DNA of 24,135 bases from Chloroflexota bacterium. GTDB lineage: Bacteria; Chloroflexota; Anaerolineae; Anaerolineales; Villigracilaceae. Position 1 is the first letter of the stretch, and the number at the start of each line of letters is the position of its first letter. The DNA lies in NCBI GenBank assembly GCA_023459215.1, contig JAEWVF010000116.1, positions 1 through 24,135 on the forward strand. Reading direction: 5' to 3'. The position numbers and the translations under genes were made by a program. A model generated the notes under the pieces. That model was not told where the DNA came from, did not search any database, and saw only the letters and a list, made by a program, of their open reading frames with translations. Positions 1 through 8,477 of this stretch are shown here, piece after piece.

Positions 1-1938
1 CGCACCATGCAAGGCCGCGCGCTTAAAGTTGAAGGCAATAAATACCATCCGGTCAACCAGGGCAAGACCTGCGCCCGTGGTCAGGCCGCCCTGCATGGAC
101 TGTACAACCCGGATCGCGTCCAGAATCCGCAAAAAGCGGGCGGCGGTGAGATGGATTGGGATGCCGCTGTCGAGGTGGTGGCTGAGACCCTCGGCAAATA
201 CCAGCCCAACGAGATTGCCTTCCTGACCGGACTGGCTCCCGACCACCTGTTTGACCTTTTCGGTGAAGTTGCCAAGGCTTTTGGCGCTCCCGCTCCCCTC
301 CGTTACGGCGCGCTGGGCCTGTTCGAAGCGCGCGCCACCCTGGGCGAAGCCGCTCGCGCGCTCTTCGGCCAGCCCAACAACCTGTTCTTTGACCTGGCCG
401 GAGCCGAAGTAACCTTTTCCTTCGGGGCGAACTTCCTCGAAACCTGGCTGAACCCGGTCGCCTATACGCGCGGATTTGCCAAAATGCGCCAGGGGACGGC
501 TGGTCAGCGCGGCTACCTGGTTCACTTCGAGCCGCGCCTGTCCTCCACCGCCGTCAAAGCGGATGAGTGGTTTGCGATCAAGCCCGGCAGCGAAGGATTG
601 GTTGCCCTGGCGATTGGCAAACTGGCTGCGGAATATCAGGGCAAGGTGATTGCCGCCTACGAAAGTGTCGATGTTGCCGCTGCTGCGGAAGCCTCCGGCA
701 TTGAAGTGGAACACCTCGAGCGTTTGGCGCGCATTTTCGCCAACTCGCCCCATGCGCTGGCCATCCCTGGCGGAGCGCCACTGGCCCAGAGCAACGGCCT
801 CGATACGGCCAAAGCCGTCCTGGCGTTGAATGCCCTGGCGGGCAATCTCGGCCAGCCCGGCGGCGTTTACCTGACCGCGGCTGCCCCGGTCAACGATGGC
901 TATCACCGTCCGGCAACAGCCAAGGAACTGGCAGTCTTGGTCGAGAAAATGACCTCCGGCCAGATCAAGGCCCTGTTTGTGCATGGCGTCAACCCGGTTT
1001 TTGAAATCCCGGCTGCGCTCGGATTTGCCGCCGCGCTCGAAAAGGTTGAAACCGTTATTTCCTTCGCCTCCTTCCCCGATGAAACCGCCGCCAAAGCGGA
1101 TTACATCTTCCCTGACCATACCGGCCTCGAATCGTGGGGCTACCAGCGCATCCTGACCGGTGCGGGCCAATCGACGCTCTCGGGCGCTCAGCCGACTGTG
1201 GCTCCGTTCTACAATACCCGCGCCACCGCCGATGTGCTCCTGGCTGCGGCTGAAAAAGCCGGAAAAGCCCTGCCGTATAAAGATGAAGTAGCCTTTGTCC
1301 AGGCCAAGATCGAGAAACTGGTCACAACCGAAGGCGGCTTCCACAGCGCGGCGGAGATCAATACCTTCTGGACCCAGTTCCAGCAGTTTGGCGGTTGGTG
1401 GACGAACGAGGCCAAATTTGGCAGCCCAACTTCGTCGGTGCTGGACAAGGCCTTGAGCGTGCGCGCAGCCGAATTCGAGGGCGAAGGCGAGTTCCACCTG
1501 TTCCCGTTTGTTTCGCCGATTTTGGGCGAAGCCGGCGCGAACAAACCCTGGCTTCAAGAAGTTCCCGACCCGACCACGACGGTCATGTGGAATTCGTGGG
1601 TCGAGATCAATCCGCATACCGCCGAGGAGCTTGGCCTGCACGATGACGATGTCGTGCGGATTGTTTCGCCCTTCGGCGCGGTGGAAGTATCCGTATACCT
1701 GTATCCGGCCATCCGTCCGGATGTGATCGCGATGCCTTTCGGGCAGGGGCATACCGCTTATGGCCGCTACGCCGAAGGGCGTGGCGTCAATCCCGCAGAT
1801 TTATTAGGTAAAAAGACCAACGATGCGGGCGATCTGGCTTATGGCGGAATCAAGGTCAAAATCGAGAAGACCGGACAGACGCGCGCGCTCTCGCGCCTGG
1901 AAAGCCGGATTGGCGTTTATGGGTTTGAGGAGCACTAA
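1..1938 (+). CDS. actB1: Alternative Complex III subunit ActB1, molybdopterin-oxidoreductase-like (5' partial)
   Basis: The reading frame is open from base 1, so the true start and the N-terminal Fe-S motif lie outside the window. About 645 residues are visible. The segment near the window start (EGNKYHPVNQGKTCARGQA) is the standard post-cluster sequence of complex iron-sulfur molybdoenzymes. The C-terminal part around 1588-1850 (WVEINPHTAEELGLHDDDVV, then a long beta-rich tail) is the molydopterin-dinucleotide-binding-like domain. In Alternative Complex III this subunit is known to have lost the Mo cofactor and to serve as a structural and electron-transfer partner on the outer membrane face. 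The stop is 3 nt before the ferredoxin gene, whose ribosome site GAGGAG lies inside this gene's end. In many organisms these two domains are one fused ActB protein; here they are separate. A true molybdoenzyme of the Psr/Phs type is the alternative, but the ActD neighbour argues against it. Confidence 0.9.
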   Translation, partial: RTMQGRALKVEGNKYHPVNQGKTCARGQAALHGLYNPDRVQNPQKAGGGEMDWDAAVEVVAETLGKYQPNEIAFLTGLAPDHLFDLFGEVAKAFGAPAPLRYGALGLFEARATLGEAARALFGQPNNLFFDLAGAEVTFSFGANFLETWLNPVAYTRGFAKMRQGTAGQRGYLVHFEPRLSSTAVKADEWFAIKPGSEGLVALAIGKLAAEYQGKVIAAYESVDVAAAAEASGIEVEHLERLARIFANSPHALAIPGGAPLAQSNGLDTAKAVLALNALAGNLGQPGGVYLTAAAPVNDGYHRPATAKELAVLVEKMTSGQIKALFVHGVNPVFEIPAALGFAAALEKVETVISFASFPDETAAKADYIFPDHTGLESWGYQRILTGAGQSTLSGAQPTVAPFYNTRATADVLLAAAEKAGKALPYKDEVAFVQAKIEKLVTTEGGFHSAAEINTFWTQFQQFGGWWTNEAKFGSPTSSVLDKALSVRAAEFEGEGEFHLFPFVSPILGEAGANKPWLQEVPDPTTTVMWNSWVEINPHTAEELGLHDDDVVRIVSPFGAVEVSVYLYPAIRPDVIAMPFGQGHTAYGRYAEGRGVNPADLLGKKTNDAGDLAYGGIKVKIEKTGQTRALSRLESRIGVYGFEEH

Positions 1939-1941
1939 ATC

Positions 1942-2697
1942 ATGGCGAAGAATCACAACATTCCCGAATTTAAAGCTGAGTGGAAAGAAGGCGAAGAAGG
2001 CAAGTGGGGCATGGCCATCGATATGGACATCTGCACCGGCTGCAATGCCTGTGTGGCGGCCTGCGCGATGGAGAACAACATCCCCTTTGTCGGCGAAGAA
2101 GACGCCGGTTACGGGCGCGGCCTGCACTGGATTCGCGTCGAGCGCCTGTGGGAAGGCGAATTTCCCGAAGTCAAGACCGAATTCCAGCCGGTCATGTGCC
2201 AGCAGTGCGGCAGCGCACCCTGCGAGCCGGTATGCCCGGTCTTCGCTTCGGTACACAGCCAGGCTGAGAAGTTGAACGTGCAGGTTTACAACCGCTGTGT
2301 TGGCACCCGCTATTGCGCCAACAACTGCCCCTACGTGGTGCGCACCTTCAACTGGCGCGATTATGACCGGCCCGAGCCGCTCAACAACCAGCTTAACCCG
2401 GATGTGACCGTCCGCCGCCGGGGTGTGATGGAAAAATGCACCTTCTGCGTCCAACGCATTCACAAGGCTCAGGACCAGGCTAAATCCGAAGGCCGCGAAG
2501 TTTATGATGGCGAAGTGCAGCCGGCTTGCGCCCAGGCCTGCCCGGCCGATGCGATTGTCTTTGGCCGTATTGACGACCCGGAAAGCCGCGTCAGCAAACT
2601 GGCCAAACAGGGCCGTGGCTACAAGCTGCTCGAAGAACTGAACACCCTGCCGTCGGTGACCTATCTCAAGGGAGGCTCGAATGTCCGTAATGGCTAA
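1942..2697 (+). CDS. actB2: Alternative Complex III iron-sulfur subunit ActB2
   Basis: This 251-residue ferredoxin-type electron-transfer subunit carries four cysteine groups. They are CTGCNACVAAC (residues about 30-40), CQQCGSAPCEPVC (about 86-98), CVGTRYCANNC (about 118-128), and CTFC paired with CAQAC (about 165 and 196). In the third group the usual second cysteine is replaced by threonine (CVGT instead of CxxC). This predicts one [3Fe-4S] and three [4Fe-4S] clusters, the set known for ActB. The protein would pass electrons from the NrfD-like membrane subunit toward the haem subunits. It starts 3 nt after ActB1 with a GAGGAG site at 1927-1932, and its last 17 bases overlap the start of ActC, so translation is probably coupled. 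Confidence 0.93.
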   Translation: MAKNHNIPEFKAEWKEGEEGKWGMAIDMDICTGCNACVAACAMENNIPFVGEEDAGYGRGLHWIRVERLWEGEFPEVKTEFQPVMCQQCGSAPCEPVCPVFASVHSQAEKLNVQVYNRCVGTRYCANNCPYVVRTFNWRDYDRPEPLNNQLNPDVTVRRRGVMEKCTFCVQRIHKAQDQAKSEGREVYDGEVQPACAQACPADAIVFGRIDDPESRVSKLAKQGRGYKLLEELNTLPSVTYLKGGSNVRNG

Positions 2698-4132
2698 ACC
2701 GCTTGCGAAAGGCCACGGCCACGAACACGAAGCGCACGACCACGAGGCCGAACTGCGCAAGGAACACCTTTTGCTCGATCCCAAACCGCGCGGCGAAATG
2801 AACGCGATGGTGATGGATATGATGAACGGCACTTCCTGGAAGTTCTGGGTGGTGGCGGCGATTATGGCTGCCCTGGTTCTGTGGGGGCTGGTCTACTCCT
2901 GGGGCATGATGATTGCCAATGGTCTGGGGCTGGCGGGCGTCAACCAGCCGGTTTACTGGGGTTTGTTCCTCGTCCACACCGTTTTCTGGATCGGCATCAG
3001 CCATGCCGGAACGTTCGTCTCGGCCTTGCTGCGCGTTTTCAAGGCGGAGTTCCGCCGCCCCTTCACTCGCGCTGCAGAACTGATGACCACTTTCTCGCTG
3101 GCCCAGGCTGCGGTGATGATTTTTGCCCACATGGGCCGCGTTTGGCTGGCGTACTGGATGTTTCCCCTGCCGAACCAGCGCCAGATTTGGCCCAATTTCC
3201 ACTCCCCGCTGATGTGGGACTTCCTGGCGATTAATACCTACCTGCTCTCCTCGACGATGTACCTGTTCCTGCCGCTCATCCCCGACCTGGCGATGGCTCG
3301 CGACCGCTCGACCGGCTGGCGCAAGAAACTGTACAGCATCCTGGCCCTGGGCTGGCGCGGCACCGAAGGCGAATGGACTCACCTGCGTCATGCGCTTAAC
3401 ATCTTTGCCTTTGCCATCCTGCCGATTATGTTCTCGGTGCATACCATCGTTTCGTGGGACTTTGCGGTGGCGATGCGTCCTGGTTGGTCCTCGACCATCT
3501 TTGGGCCATACTTCGTCGTTGGCGCGATTCACTCCGGTGTGGCGGCGGTCGGCATGGTGCTGGTGGCGGTGCGCACCTTCATCAAAAAGATGGATTACTT
3601 CATTCGCCCCGAACACTTCGACGCCCTCGGCAAATTGATGCTGATTATCTCGATGGCCTGGGCCTACTTCTTCTTCAACGACTTCATGGTGCAGTGGTAT
3701 GGCGGCGACAAGTGGACTGACGAACTGCTCCACTTCCACGAGGCTGGCAAATGGGGCTGGATCTGGTTCATGATGCTGATTTGTAATATTGCCGTGCCCT
3801 GGCTGACCCTGTGGAACAAAACCATCCGCCGCACTCCTTGGGCGATGTTTGTGATTGGTTTGCTGATCAATATCGGCATGTGGGCCGAGCGCTTCATTAT
3901 TGTCCCGGTTTCGCTGGCGATTAACCGCATGCCTTTCCGCTGGGGCGATTACGAACCTGGCGTCGAAGTGCCGATTTTCATTGGCTCGGTGGCGTTCTTT
4001 ATCCTGCTCTACATGCTGGCCTCGCGCATTATTCCGCTGGTGCCGGTCTGGGAAGTGCAGGAAGGCCAGATGGCCCATTCCATCCGCAAGTACGGTAAGG
4101 AACCTGTCATTACCGTCAGCGATTTGGAGTAA
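2681..4132 (+). CDS. actC: Alternative Complex III quinol-binding membrane subunit ActC (NrfD/PsrC family)
   Basis: This 483-residue polytopic membrane protein has about ten hydrophobic segments that I can delimit by eye, between residues about 52 and 465. That number suits ActC-type NrfD proteins, which bind and oxidise menaquinol or ubiquinol. The start at 2681 is supported by GGGAGG at 2669-2674. A second in-frame ATG lies three codons later. The N-terminal tail before the first helix is unusually rich in His and acidic residues (roughly residues 11-28). The gene overlaps ActB2 by 17 nt and is followed by ActD after 9 nt. No second NrfD-like gene (ActF) is found downstream before the operon terminator. 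Confidence 0.93.
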   Translation: MSVMAKPLAKGHGHEHEAHDHEAELRKEHLLLDPKPRGEMNAMVMDMMNGTSWKFWVVAAIMAALVLWGLVYSWGMMIANGLGLAGVNQPVYWGLFLVHTVFWIGISHAGTFVSALLRVFKAEFRRPFTRAAELMTTFSLAQAAVMIFAHMGRVWLAYWMFPLPNQRQIWPNFHSPLMWDFLAINTYLLSSTMYLFLPLIPDLAMARDRSTGWRKKLYSILALGWRGTEGEWTHLRHALNIFAFAILPIMFSVHTIVSWDFAVAMRPGWSSTIFGPYFVVGAIHSGVAAVGMVLVAVRTFIKKMDYFIRPEHFDALGKLMLIISMAWAYFFFNDFMVQWYGGDKWTDELLHFHEAGKWGWIWFMMLICNIAVPWLTLWNKTIRRTPWAMFVIGLLINIGMWAERFIIVPVSLAINRMPFRWGDYEPGVEVPIFIGSVAFFILLYMLASRIIPLVPVWEVQEGQMAHSIRKYGKEPVITVSDLE

Positions 4133-4141
4133 CGGAGGCCC

Positions 4142-4669
4142 ATGATGACTGAAAAAAATATGCTTTTGGCCCTTTTTGAAGAAGTTGACCCCGCTGCGCA
4201 CGCTGTCGATAAACTGCGTTCGCTCGGCCTGGACAATGAACACGTCAATGTGATTTCCGGCACGCCCATCACCGAAGCCATGCTTGGACGCCCGCACCAG
4301 TGGACGAATGTTCCGCGCCTGGCGATGGGCGGCGCGATTGGCGGGATGCTGGTCGGCATTTTCTTCGCCTTTGGCACCCCGACCCTTTACCCGGTCTACG
4401 TTGGCGGCCAGCCGCTCTATCCCGTTCCGCCCAGCATCGTTGTCCTGTTCGAGATGACCATGCTTGGCATCATGTTGAGCACCTTCCTGGGCGTTTTCCT
4501 CGATGCGCGTTTCCCTTCCTACAGCCCCAAGGTTTATGTGCCTGAAATCAGCGATGGCTACATTGCCTTGCTGATTGATTGCCCGGCGGAGCAGGAAGAA
4601 ACTGTGAAGAAAGCCATGACCGAGGCTGGCGCCGAATCGGTTAAATACGCGGAGGTTCAACCGCTATGA
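4142..4669 (+). CDS. actD: Alternative Complex III subunit ActD (DUF3341)
   Basis: This 175-residue protein has the ActD plan. A soluble N-terminal alpha/beta part begins LLALFEEVDPAAHAVDKL. Two transmembrane helices follow (about residues 60-82 and 97-122), then a C-terminal part ending KKAMTEAGAESVKYAEV. DUF3341 proteins are diagnostic of Alternative Complex III gene clusters, where ActD packs against ActC. GGAGG at 4134-4138 serves either of two adjacent ATG codons (4142 or 4145). The stop overlaps the start of the cytochrome gene by 4 nt (ATGA), a sign of translational coupling. Confidence 0.92.
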   Translation: MMTEKNMLLALFEEVDPAAHAVDKLRSLGLDNEHVNVISGTPITEAMLGRPHQWTNVPRLAMGGAIGGMLVGIFFAFGTPTLYPVYVGGQPLYPVPPSIVVLFEMTMLGIMLSTFLGVFLDARFPSYSPKVYVPEISDGYIALLIDCPAEQEETVKKAMTEAGAESVKYAEVQPL

Positions 4670-5178
4670 GCTTGTTGACTCGTTTGATCCTTGTAATCCT
4701 GGTTGTGGCCACCTTGCTGGGCGTGGTGATGCTGTTCACCTATGACATCATCAAGTTGGAATGGATTTCGTTCATGGAAATCCAGCCTTCCTACGAGTCG
4801 ATGGACAACCCCCTGCCGGTAGCCGCCAACTCGATCCCCTTTGAGGGTGCGGCTTACGTGCCCGGCATGGGCGCGCCGGTCAACCCGATTGAAGCCGATG
4901 AAGTTTCGGTCGAGCGCGGACGGGTGCTGTTCAGCGTCAACTGCGCCATGTGTCACGGTGCAACAGGCGAGGGCAATGGTATCGTTGGCGGGGCGCTGGT
5001 CAACCCGCCCGCCAACCTGACCAGCGATGTGACCCAGACCAAATCGGATGGGACGCTCTTCCTGACCATTTCCAATGGCGTTACAGGCCGCATGCCCGCC
5101 CTGAACGAAAACCTGACCGTGCGCGACCGCTGGGACCTGGTCAACTACATCCGCACGCTTGAGCCTTCCCAGCCTTAG
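4666..5178 (+). CDS. actE: Membrane-anchored mono-haem cytochrome c, ActE-like subunit
   Basis: This 170-residue protein has an uncleaved-looking N-terminal membrane helix (about residues 5-25), a linker, and one class I cytochrome c domain. The haem-binding motif is CAMCH at residues 93-97. The likely axial methionine is M143 in GRMPAL, and the C-terminal helix is RWDLVNYIRTL. In Alternative Complex III the mono-haem ActE passes electrons from the core to a downstream acceptor such as an oxidase or a soluble carrier. Its 4-nt overlap with ActD places it firmly in the operon. Confidence 0.9.
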   Translation: MSLLTRLILVILVVATLLGVVMLFTYDIIKLEWISFMEIQPSYESMDNPLPVAANSIPFEGAAYVPGMGAPVNPIEADEVSVERGRVLFSVNCAMCHGATGEGNGIVGGALVNPPANLTSDVTQTKSDGTLFLTISNGVTGRMPALNENLTVRDRWDLVNYIRTLEPSQP

Positions 5179-5186
5179 GAGACGCG

Positions 5187-5861
5187 ATGAAAGACCAGAC
5201 CAAGTCGATTATTTTTATTGTCATGTTTGGCCTGCCGGTGATGCTGATTGCCTTTGTTTTTGGCCTGTATTTCTTCGGCTGCGGCAGCACCGATTCCTGT
5301 ACCGGGATCGCCAAACCGGTGGTTACCCCCATCCCGACCCTGATCGCGGCCACCATGCCCGCGCCCAAAGTCGGGGCCGAGGCAGGCCCGCTGGTGGTCA
5401 AATGCCAGGTTTCAGCGGTTGATTTGATCGGCGCCTGGGTCGAAGCCGGTTCTCCTGAAACGGATTCTTTCCAGTTCATTGACCAAAAAGAACAGACCTG
5501 CACGGCCACTTTCGCGGCGGATGTGCAGAAGTTGTTCACAGAAGCCAACCTGTGGTACTCTGGCGCGGCGGCTTGCACCACCTGCCATTATGCCGATGTC
5601 ACCAAAGCCAACATGGGCCTCGACCTGAGCAGCTATGCCGGCATCCTGGCTGGTTCGCAGCGCATGGACGGCTCCCCGCAAGGGAACGATATTCTGGGCG
5701 GCGGCGATTGGGAAACTGCGCTGCTGTACCAGATGGTATACGCCCCGGATGGCCAATCGACCATCGGACGGCAAATCATGCCGCTAGGCCGCCCGGCGAT
5801 GGTTCCCGCCGAAGGGCCGGTCATCTTTGCCGGGACGCCGGTCGAGTTGAGCAGCGAGTAA
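5187..5861 (+). CDS. Membrane-anchored mono-haem c-type protein, last gene of the complex III operon
   Basis: This 224-residue protein has one N-terminal transmembrane helix (about residues 8-30) and a single haem motif, CTTCH (residues 130-134), in the context SGAAACTTCHYADVTKANMGLDLSSY. That context resembles haem domains with a small Cys-pair lid. Possible axial methionines are M198 and M205. Four further cysteines (C32, C38, C73, C105) lie outside the haem site and could form disulfides. A GGAG site precedes the ATG, 8 nt after the ActE-like gene. The gene sits where ActF or other subunits often lie, so it may be a lineage-specific accessory haem subunit. I do not recognise a named family. 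Confidence 0.85.
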   Translation: MKDQTKSIIFIVMFGLPVMLIAFVFGLYFFGCGSTDSCTGIAKPVVTPIPTLIAATMPAPKVGAEAGPLVVKCQVSAVDLIGAWVEAGSPETDSFQFIDQKEQTCTATFAADVQKLFTEANLWYSGAAACTTCHYADVTKANMGLDLSSYAGILAGSQRMDGSPQGNDILGGGDWETALLYQMVYAPDGQSTIGRQIMPLGRPAMVPAEGPVIFAGTPVELSSE

Positions 5862-5878
5862 ATCCCCCGATAAAGAAA

Positions 5879-5910
5879 GAATTCCCCGGTCAACCGGGGA
5901 ATTCCTTTTT
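5879..5910. terminator. Strong intrinsic terminator, probably bidirectional
   Basis: A perfect 11-bp stem GAATTCCCCGG / CCGGGGAATTC with a TCAA loop is followed by CTTTTT on the plus strand. On the minus strand the flank reads TTTCTTT. It lies between the convergent complex III operon and the AIM24-family gene and could end both. Confidence 0.9.
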
Positions 5911-5914
5911 ATGC

Positions 5915-6610
5915 CTAGGCCGCTGATTGCTGGAAATAAACTTCCTCGTATGGCTGGACAACCACCCAGCCGCTGCCTTCGAACTTGAGCTGCAACGATT
6001 CGCCGCTGCCGCGCCCGAAGAAAGTGCCCAGGCTCAGGTCGGTGCGGATGTCGGGGGTCAGCGACCCTGACCAGGCTACGGTTGCGTTCGGGTCGGTGAA
6101 AATCGGCTGACCGGGGAGCACCTGCAAGGTCAGCGGTTCGTAATGGGTGGTGATGGCGACCATGCCGGGGCCGGTCAGGCGCACATTGAACAGCCCGCCG
6201 GTCATCATCCCGGCCATGCGCCGCATCATGGTAATGTCCCATTTCACGGTGTCTTCGAAGGCCAGCAGGTCGTTGCCGTTGACGAAAATCGTCTCGTTTT
6301 GCAGCGCCAGCACGCGCACTTTTTTGCCTTTTTCGGCCAGGTAAACCCGGCCCTGACCGTCGACTTTCATCAGGTTGGTGCCTTCGCCGGTGGCCATCTT
6401 CTTGAGCATTTTGCCCAGGCCGTGTTCAAAAACACCCTCGCGGGTGAACTTGACCTGCCCGGTATAGGCGACCATTGAACCGGCTTTGGCCCAGACCCGG
6501 CCTTTCAGGTTGACTTCCAACAAGTGCGGATTTTCCAACTCAAAAGGCCGGTTGGCCTCGCTATCCTGCGCGGTCGATTTGACGAATTCTTCCACAGTGT
6601 AACCAGACAT
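5915..6610 (-). CDS. AIM24 family protein
   Basis: This 231-residue protein matches the AIM24 (PF01987) beta-barrel family. Visible features are the VWAKAGSMVAYTG segment near residues 39-51, a basic linker KMLKKMATGEG, the VFVNG-like core ETIFVNGNDLLAF, and a glycine-rich C-terminal half ending in GSGESLQLKFEGSGWVVVQP. Bacterial members have no settled biochemical function. The protein has no signal peptide or membrane helix and is probably cytosolic. The start is supported by AAGGAG just upstream of the ATG. It is separated from the next minus-strand gene upstream by a terminator-like hairpin, so it may have its own promoter. Confidence 0.85.
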   Translation of the reverse strand: MSGYTVEEFVKSTAQDSEANRPFELENPHLLEVNLKGRVWAKAGSMVAYTGQVKFTREGVFEHGLGKMLKKMATGEGTNLMKVDGQGRVYLAEKGKKVRVLALQNETIFVNGNDLLAFEDTVKWDITMMRRMAGMMTGGLFNVRLTGPGMVAITTHYEPLTLQVLPGQPIFTDPNATVAWSGSLTPDIRTDLSLGTFFGRGSGESLQLKFEGSGWVVVQPYEEVYFQQSAA

Positions 6611-6659
6611 TTTTTCTCCTTATGTTTTGACTGTTGCTGTGATACCCATAATATACGCC

Positions 6660-6693
6660 AAAATCCCCGGTTTTGTTGTAAACCGGGGATTTT
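6660..6693 (-). terminator. Intrinsic terminator of the small-membrane-protein gene
   Basis: A perfect 14-bp inverted repeat AAAATCCCCGGTTT / AAACCGGGGATTTT has a 6-nt loop (TGTTGT on the plus strand). Read on the minus strand it lies just after the gene ending at 6716, and the hairpin ends in TTTT. Its CCCCGG core is the same as in the terminator at 5879-5910. Confidence 0.75.
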
Positions 6694-6715
6694 GATGTTG
6701 GGCTTATCCTGTTGT

Positions 6716-7102
6716 TTAGCTGTTCGTTTCGTCTTTTGAAAGCGCTGTCGGCTCTTCGCGCTTTTTCTCGTGCGTCAGGACATGGATCAGGATCAGGGCC
6801 AGGCCGAAGAAGGTCGGGATCAGCCCGACAATCATCCAGGGGCCAAAGCCGAAGGGCAGGTCGGCGCCGGTCATCGCGCCGAGCGGCCACATGCCGAGGG
6901 TCAGCGCCAGGCCAATGGCGGTGATGATGATGCCCCAGACCAGGGCGCCCTTGCCGTTGCCGTTCGAGCGCTGCGGCTTGACCAGGCCTTTTTCGGCCAG
7001 CGCCAGGGTTTCCTTGTAGCTCAGGAAGCGCATGAAGGCAAAGAAACCAAAGATGATCAAGAAGAAGGCGATGCCCCCTGCACAAGCGATAAACATTTCC
7101 AT
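6716..7102 (-). CDS. Small membrane protein (DUF6249-like)
   Basis: This 128-residue protein has three hydrophobic helices, at about residues 4-26, 53-73 and 85-107. Between the first two is a basic loop (LALAEKGLVKPQRSNGNGKG). The tail is charged and hydrophilic. The plan resembles the DUF6249 family of small inner-membrane proteins often encoded beside ECF sigma factors, but the assignment is by general resemblance. AAAGGAG at the end of the upstream gene serves its ATG. The gap to that gene is 12 nt, so the two are co-transcribed. Confidence 0.7.
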   Translation of the reverse strand: MEMFIACAGGIAFFLIIFGFFAFMRFLSYKETLALAEKGLVKPQRSNGNGKGALVWGIIITAIGLALTLGMWPLGAMTGADLPFGFGPWMIVGLIPTFFGLALILIHVLTHEKKREEPTALSKDETNS

Positions 7103-7114
7103 GATTTTGCTCCT

Positions 7115-8422
7115 TTATTGAGAAATAGTGAGTTCGATGTTGCCGTTGTTGGTGCTGACAGTCAGCTCTGCGCCGCCGCCGTTAATTTTGCCTTGCCAGT
7201 GTTTTTCCTCGATCTGGCCTTTGATGGTCATCTCGAATTCCGAGCTGATCGAGCCGAACTCGGTTTGCAGATCGATGTCGACGGCCGTATCCTCGGGCAG
7301 CGTCATGCTGATGTTGCCATATTCGCTCTCGAATACATGCGGACCCTCGCCCAGCGACCCGTTGAAGGTGATGCCGCCGTTGATGGCATTGAAGGTTGCG
7401 CTGACGTTTTCCGCATTCAGCACCTCGATTTCGCCGAACTGCGAATCGATCGTCACCTTGCCGCTCGCGCCGTCGATGTAGATTTTGCCATTCTGCGATT
7501 CGAGCGTGTACGCTTCGGCGTCTACATTTGTGAGCGAAACATCGCCAAACATGGCTGATATCTTTGCCTCGCCGCGCACACGCAGTCCTTCGATGGTGGT
7601 TGAGCCGTTATTGGAGGTCACATCCAGTTGCCCGACTTGCCCGCCGGTCAATTTGATTGCTCCAAATTCGCTGTGCATATATAGACTCTTTGAAGCTTGG
7701 ATATCCTGGAGCGTTTTTTGCCCGTTTGCGCCAGTAATCGAAACCTCGCCGCCTTTCAATGCGCGCGCGTCGATTTCACCATATTGCGAGTGCAAGCCAA
7801 TAGCCTCTGTGCCAGCGTCGAGATATTCAGCTTCGATGCTGCCGCCATCAGTATCTACACCCACCGGGCCGATCACATTTTTGATTACAACCGACCCAAA
7901 ACTGGATCTGAGTTTGGCTTCACCGGTCGTTCCCTCCAGGTTGACGTCACCGCGAACGGCGGTCAGGTCGACCTCGGTCTCGAACGGCACCTCGATGCTG
8001 AAATCAACGCTGCCGCTGCCCGGCCCAATACTCAAGGCCTGCATTTCGGCGGGCTGCTCGACCCGAATGCTGATTTTGTCGCCTTTTTGCTCGACGATGA
8101 CCTTCAACTCGGTCAGCGCCGCTTCGGCATCTTCCTGGCTGCCGCCCCAGGCCGTCTTCTCGGCTTTGATGCGCACCTGGCTGCCCTCCACCGCGCTGAC
8201 GTTGACGAAGCCAAAATCGTTCGTCACCTCCAGCGTGACCGGACCGCTGGTCTGGAGCGTTTTCTCTTCAAGGCCCTCCGCCGAGACAGTCCGATTCTCG
8301 AACAGGCGGATGCGCACGCCGCTGTCCTCGACCAGTTGAAATCCTTGCGCCACGGCAAAAACACTTGCCCCGCAGACGCAAATCAGGGCTAAAATCAATC
8401 CGACCACAACAACAGTTCTCAT
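7115..8422 (-). CDS. Exported DUF4097-type beta-repeat protein
   Basis: This 435-residue protein has an N-terminal signal sequence or anchor (hydrophobic residues about 3-25). A long repetitive right-handed beta structure follows. Units of the form FGxIxV / NGxIxI recur throughout, for example SSFGSVVIKN, SQYGEIDARA, SEFGAIKLTG, SMFGDVSLTN-like, SQFGEIEVLN, SEYGNISMTL and TEFGSISSEF. This is the signature of DUF4097 or putative auto-transporter adhesin head-like proteins, whose role is unknown but probably at the cell surface. GGAGG precedes the ATG. It is the first gene of a two-gene operon facing away from the ECF sigma gene, with the intervening region shared. Confidence 0.85.
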   Translation of the reverse strand: MRTVVVVGLILALICVCGASVFAVAQGFQLVEDSGVRIRLFENRTVSAEGLEEKTLQTSGPVTLEVTNDFGFVNVSAVEGSQVRIKAEKTAWGGSQEDAEAALTELKVIVEQKGDKISIRVEQPAEMQALSIGPGSGSVDFSIEVPFETEVDLTAVRGDVNLEGTTGEAKLRSSFGSVVIKNVIGPVGVDTDGGSIEAEYLDAGTEAIGLHSQYGEIDARALKGGEVSITGANGQKTLQDIQASKSLYMHSEFGAIKLTGGQVGQLDVTSNNGSTTIEGLRVRGEAKISAMFGDVSLTNVDAEAYTLESQNGKIYIDGASGKVTIDSQFGEIEVLNAENVSATFNAINGGITFNGSLGEGPHVFESEYGNISMTLPEDTAVDIDLQTEFGSISSEFEMTIKGQIEEKHWQGKINGGGAELTVSTNNGNIELTISQ

Positions 8423-8477
8423 TTTGCTGCCTCCAAAGTTCGTTTTCTATCTAGCCACCGTACAGTTTGCTCCAGAT

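Noticed and set aside
1804..2832. Minus-strand open frame of about 340 codons opposite actB2
   Set aside because: It shows no recognisable motif and overlaps three confirmed plus-strand genes with clear iron-sulfur motifs.
2666..4660. Very long open frame on the minus strand opposite actC and actD
   Set aside because: It is rich in His, Arg, Gln and Asn with no family pattern, as expected for the antisense of a membrane-protein gene, while the plus-strand genes have clear families, ribosome sites and coupling.
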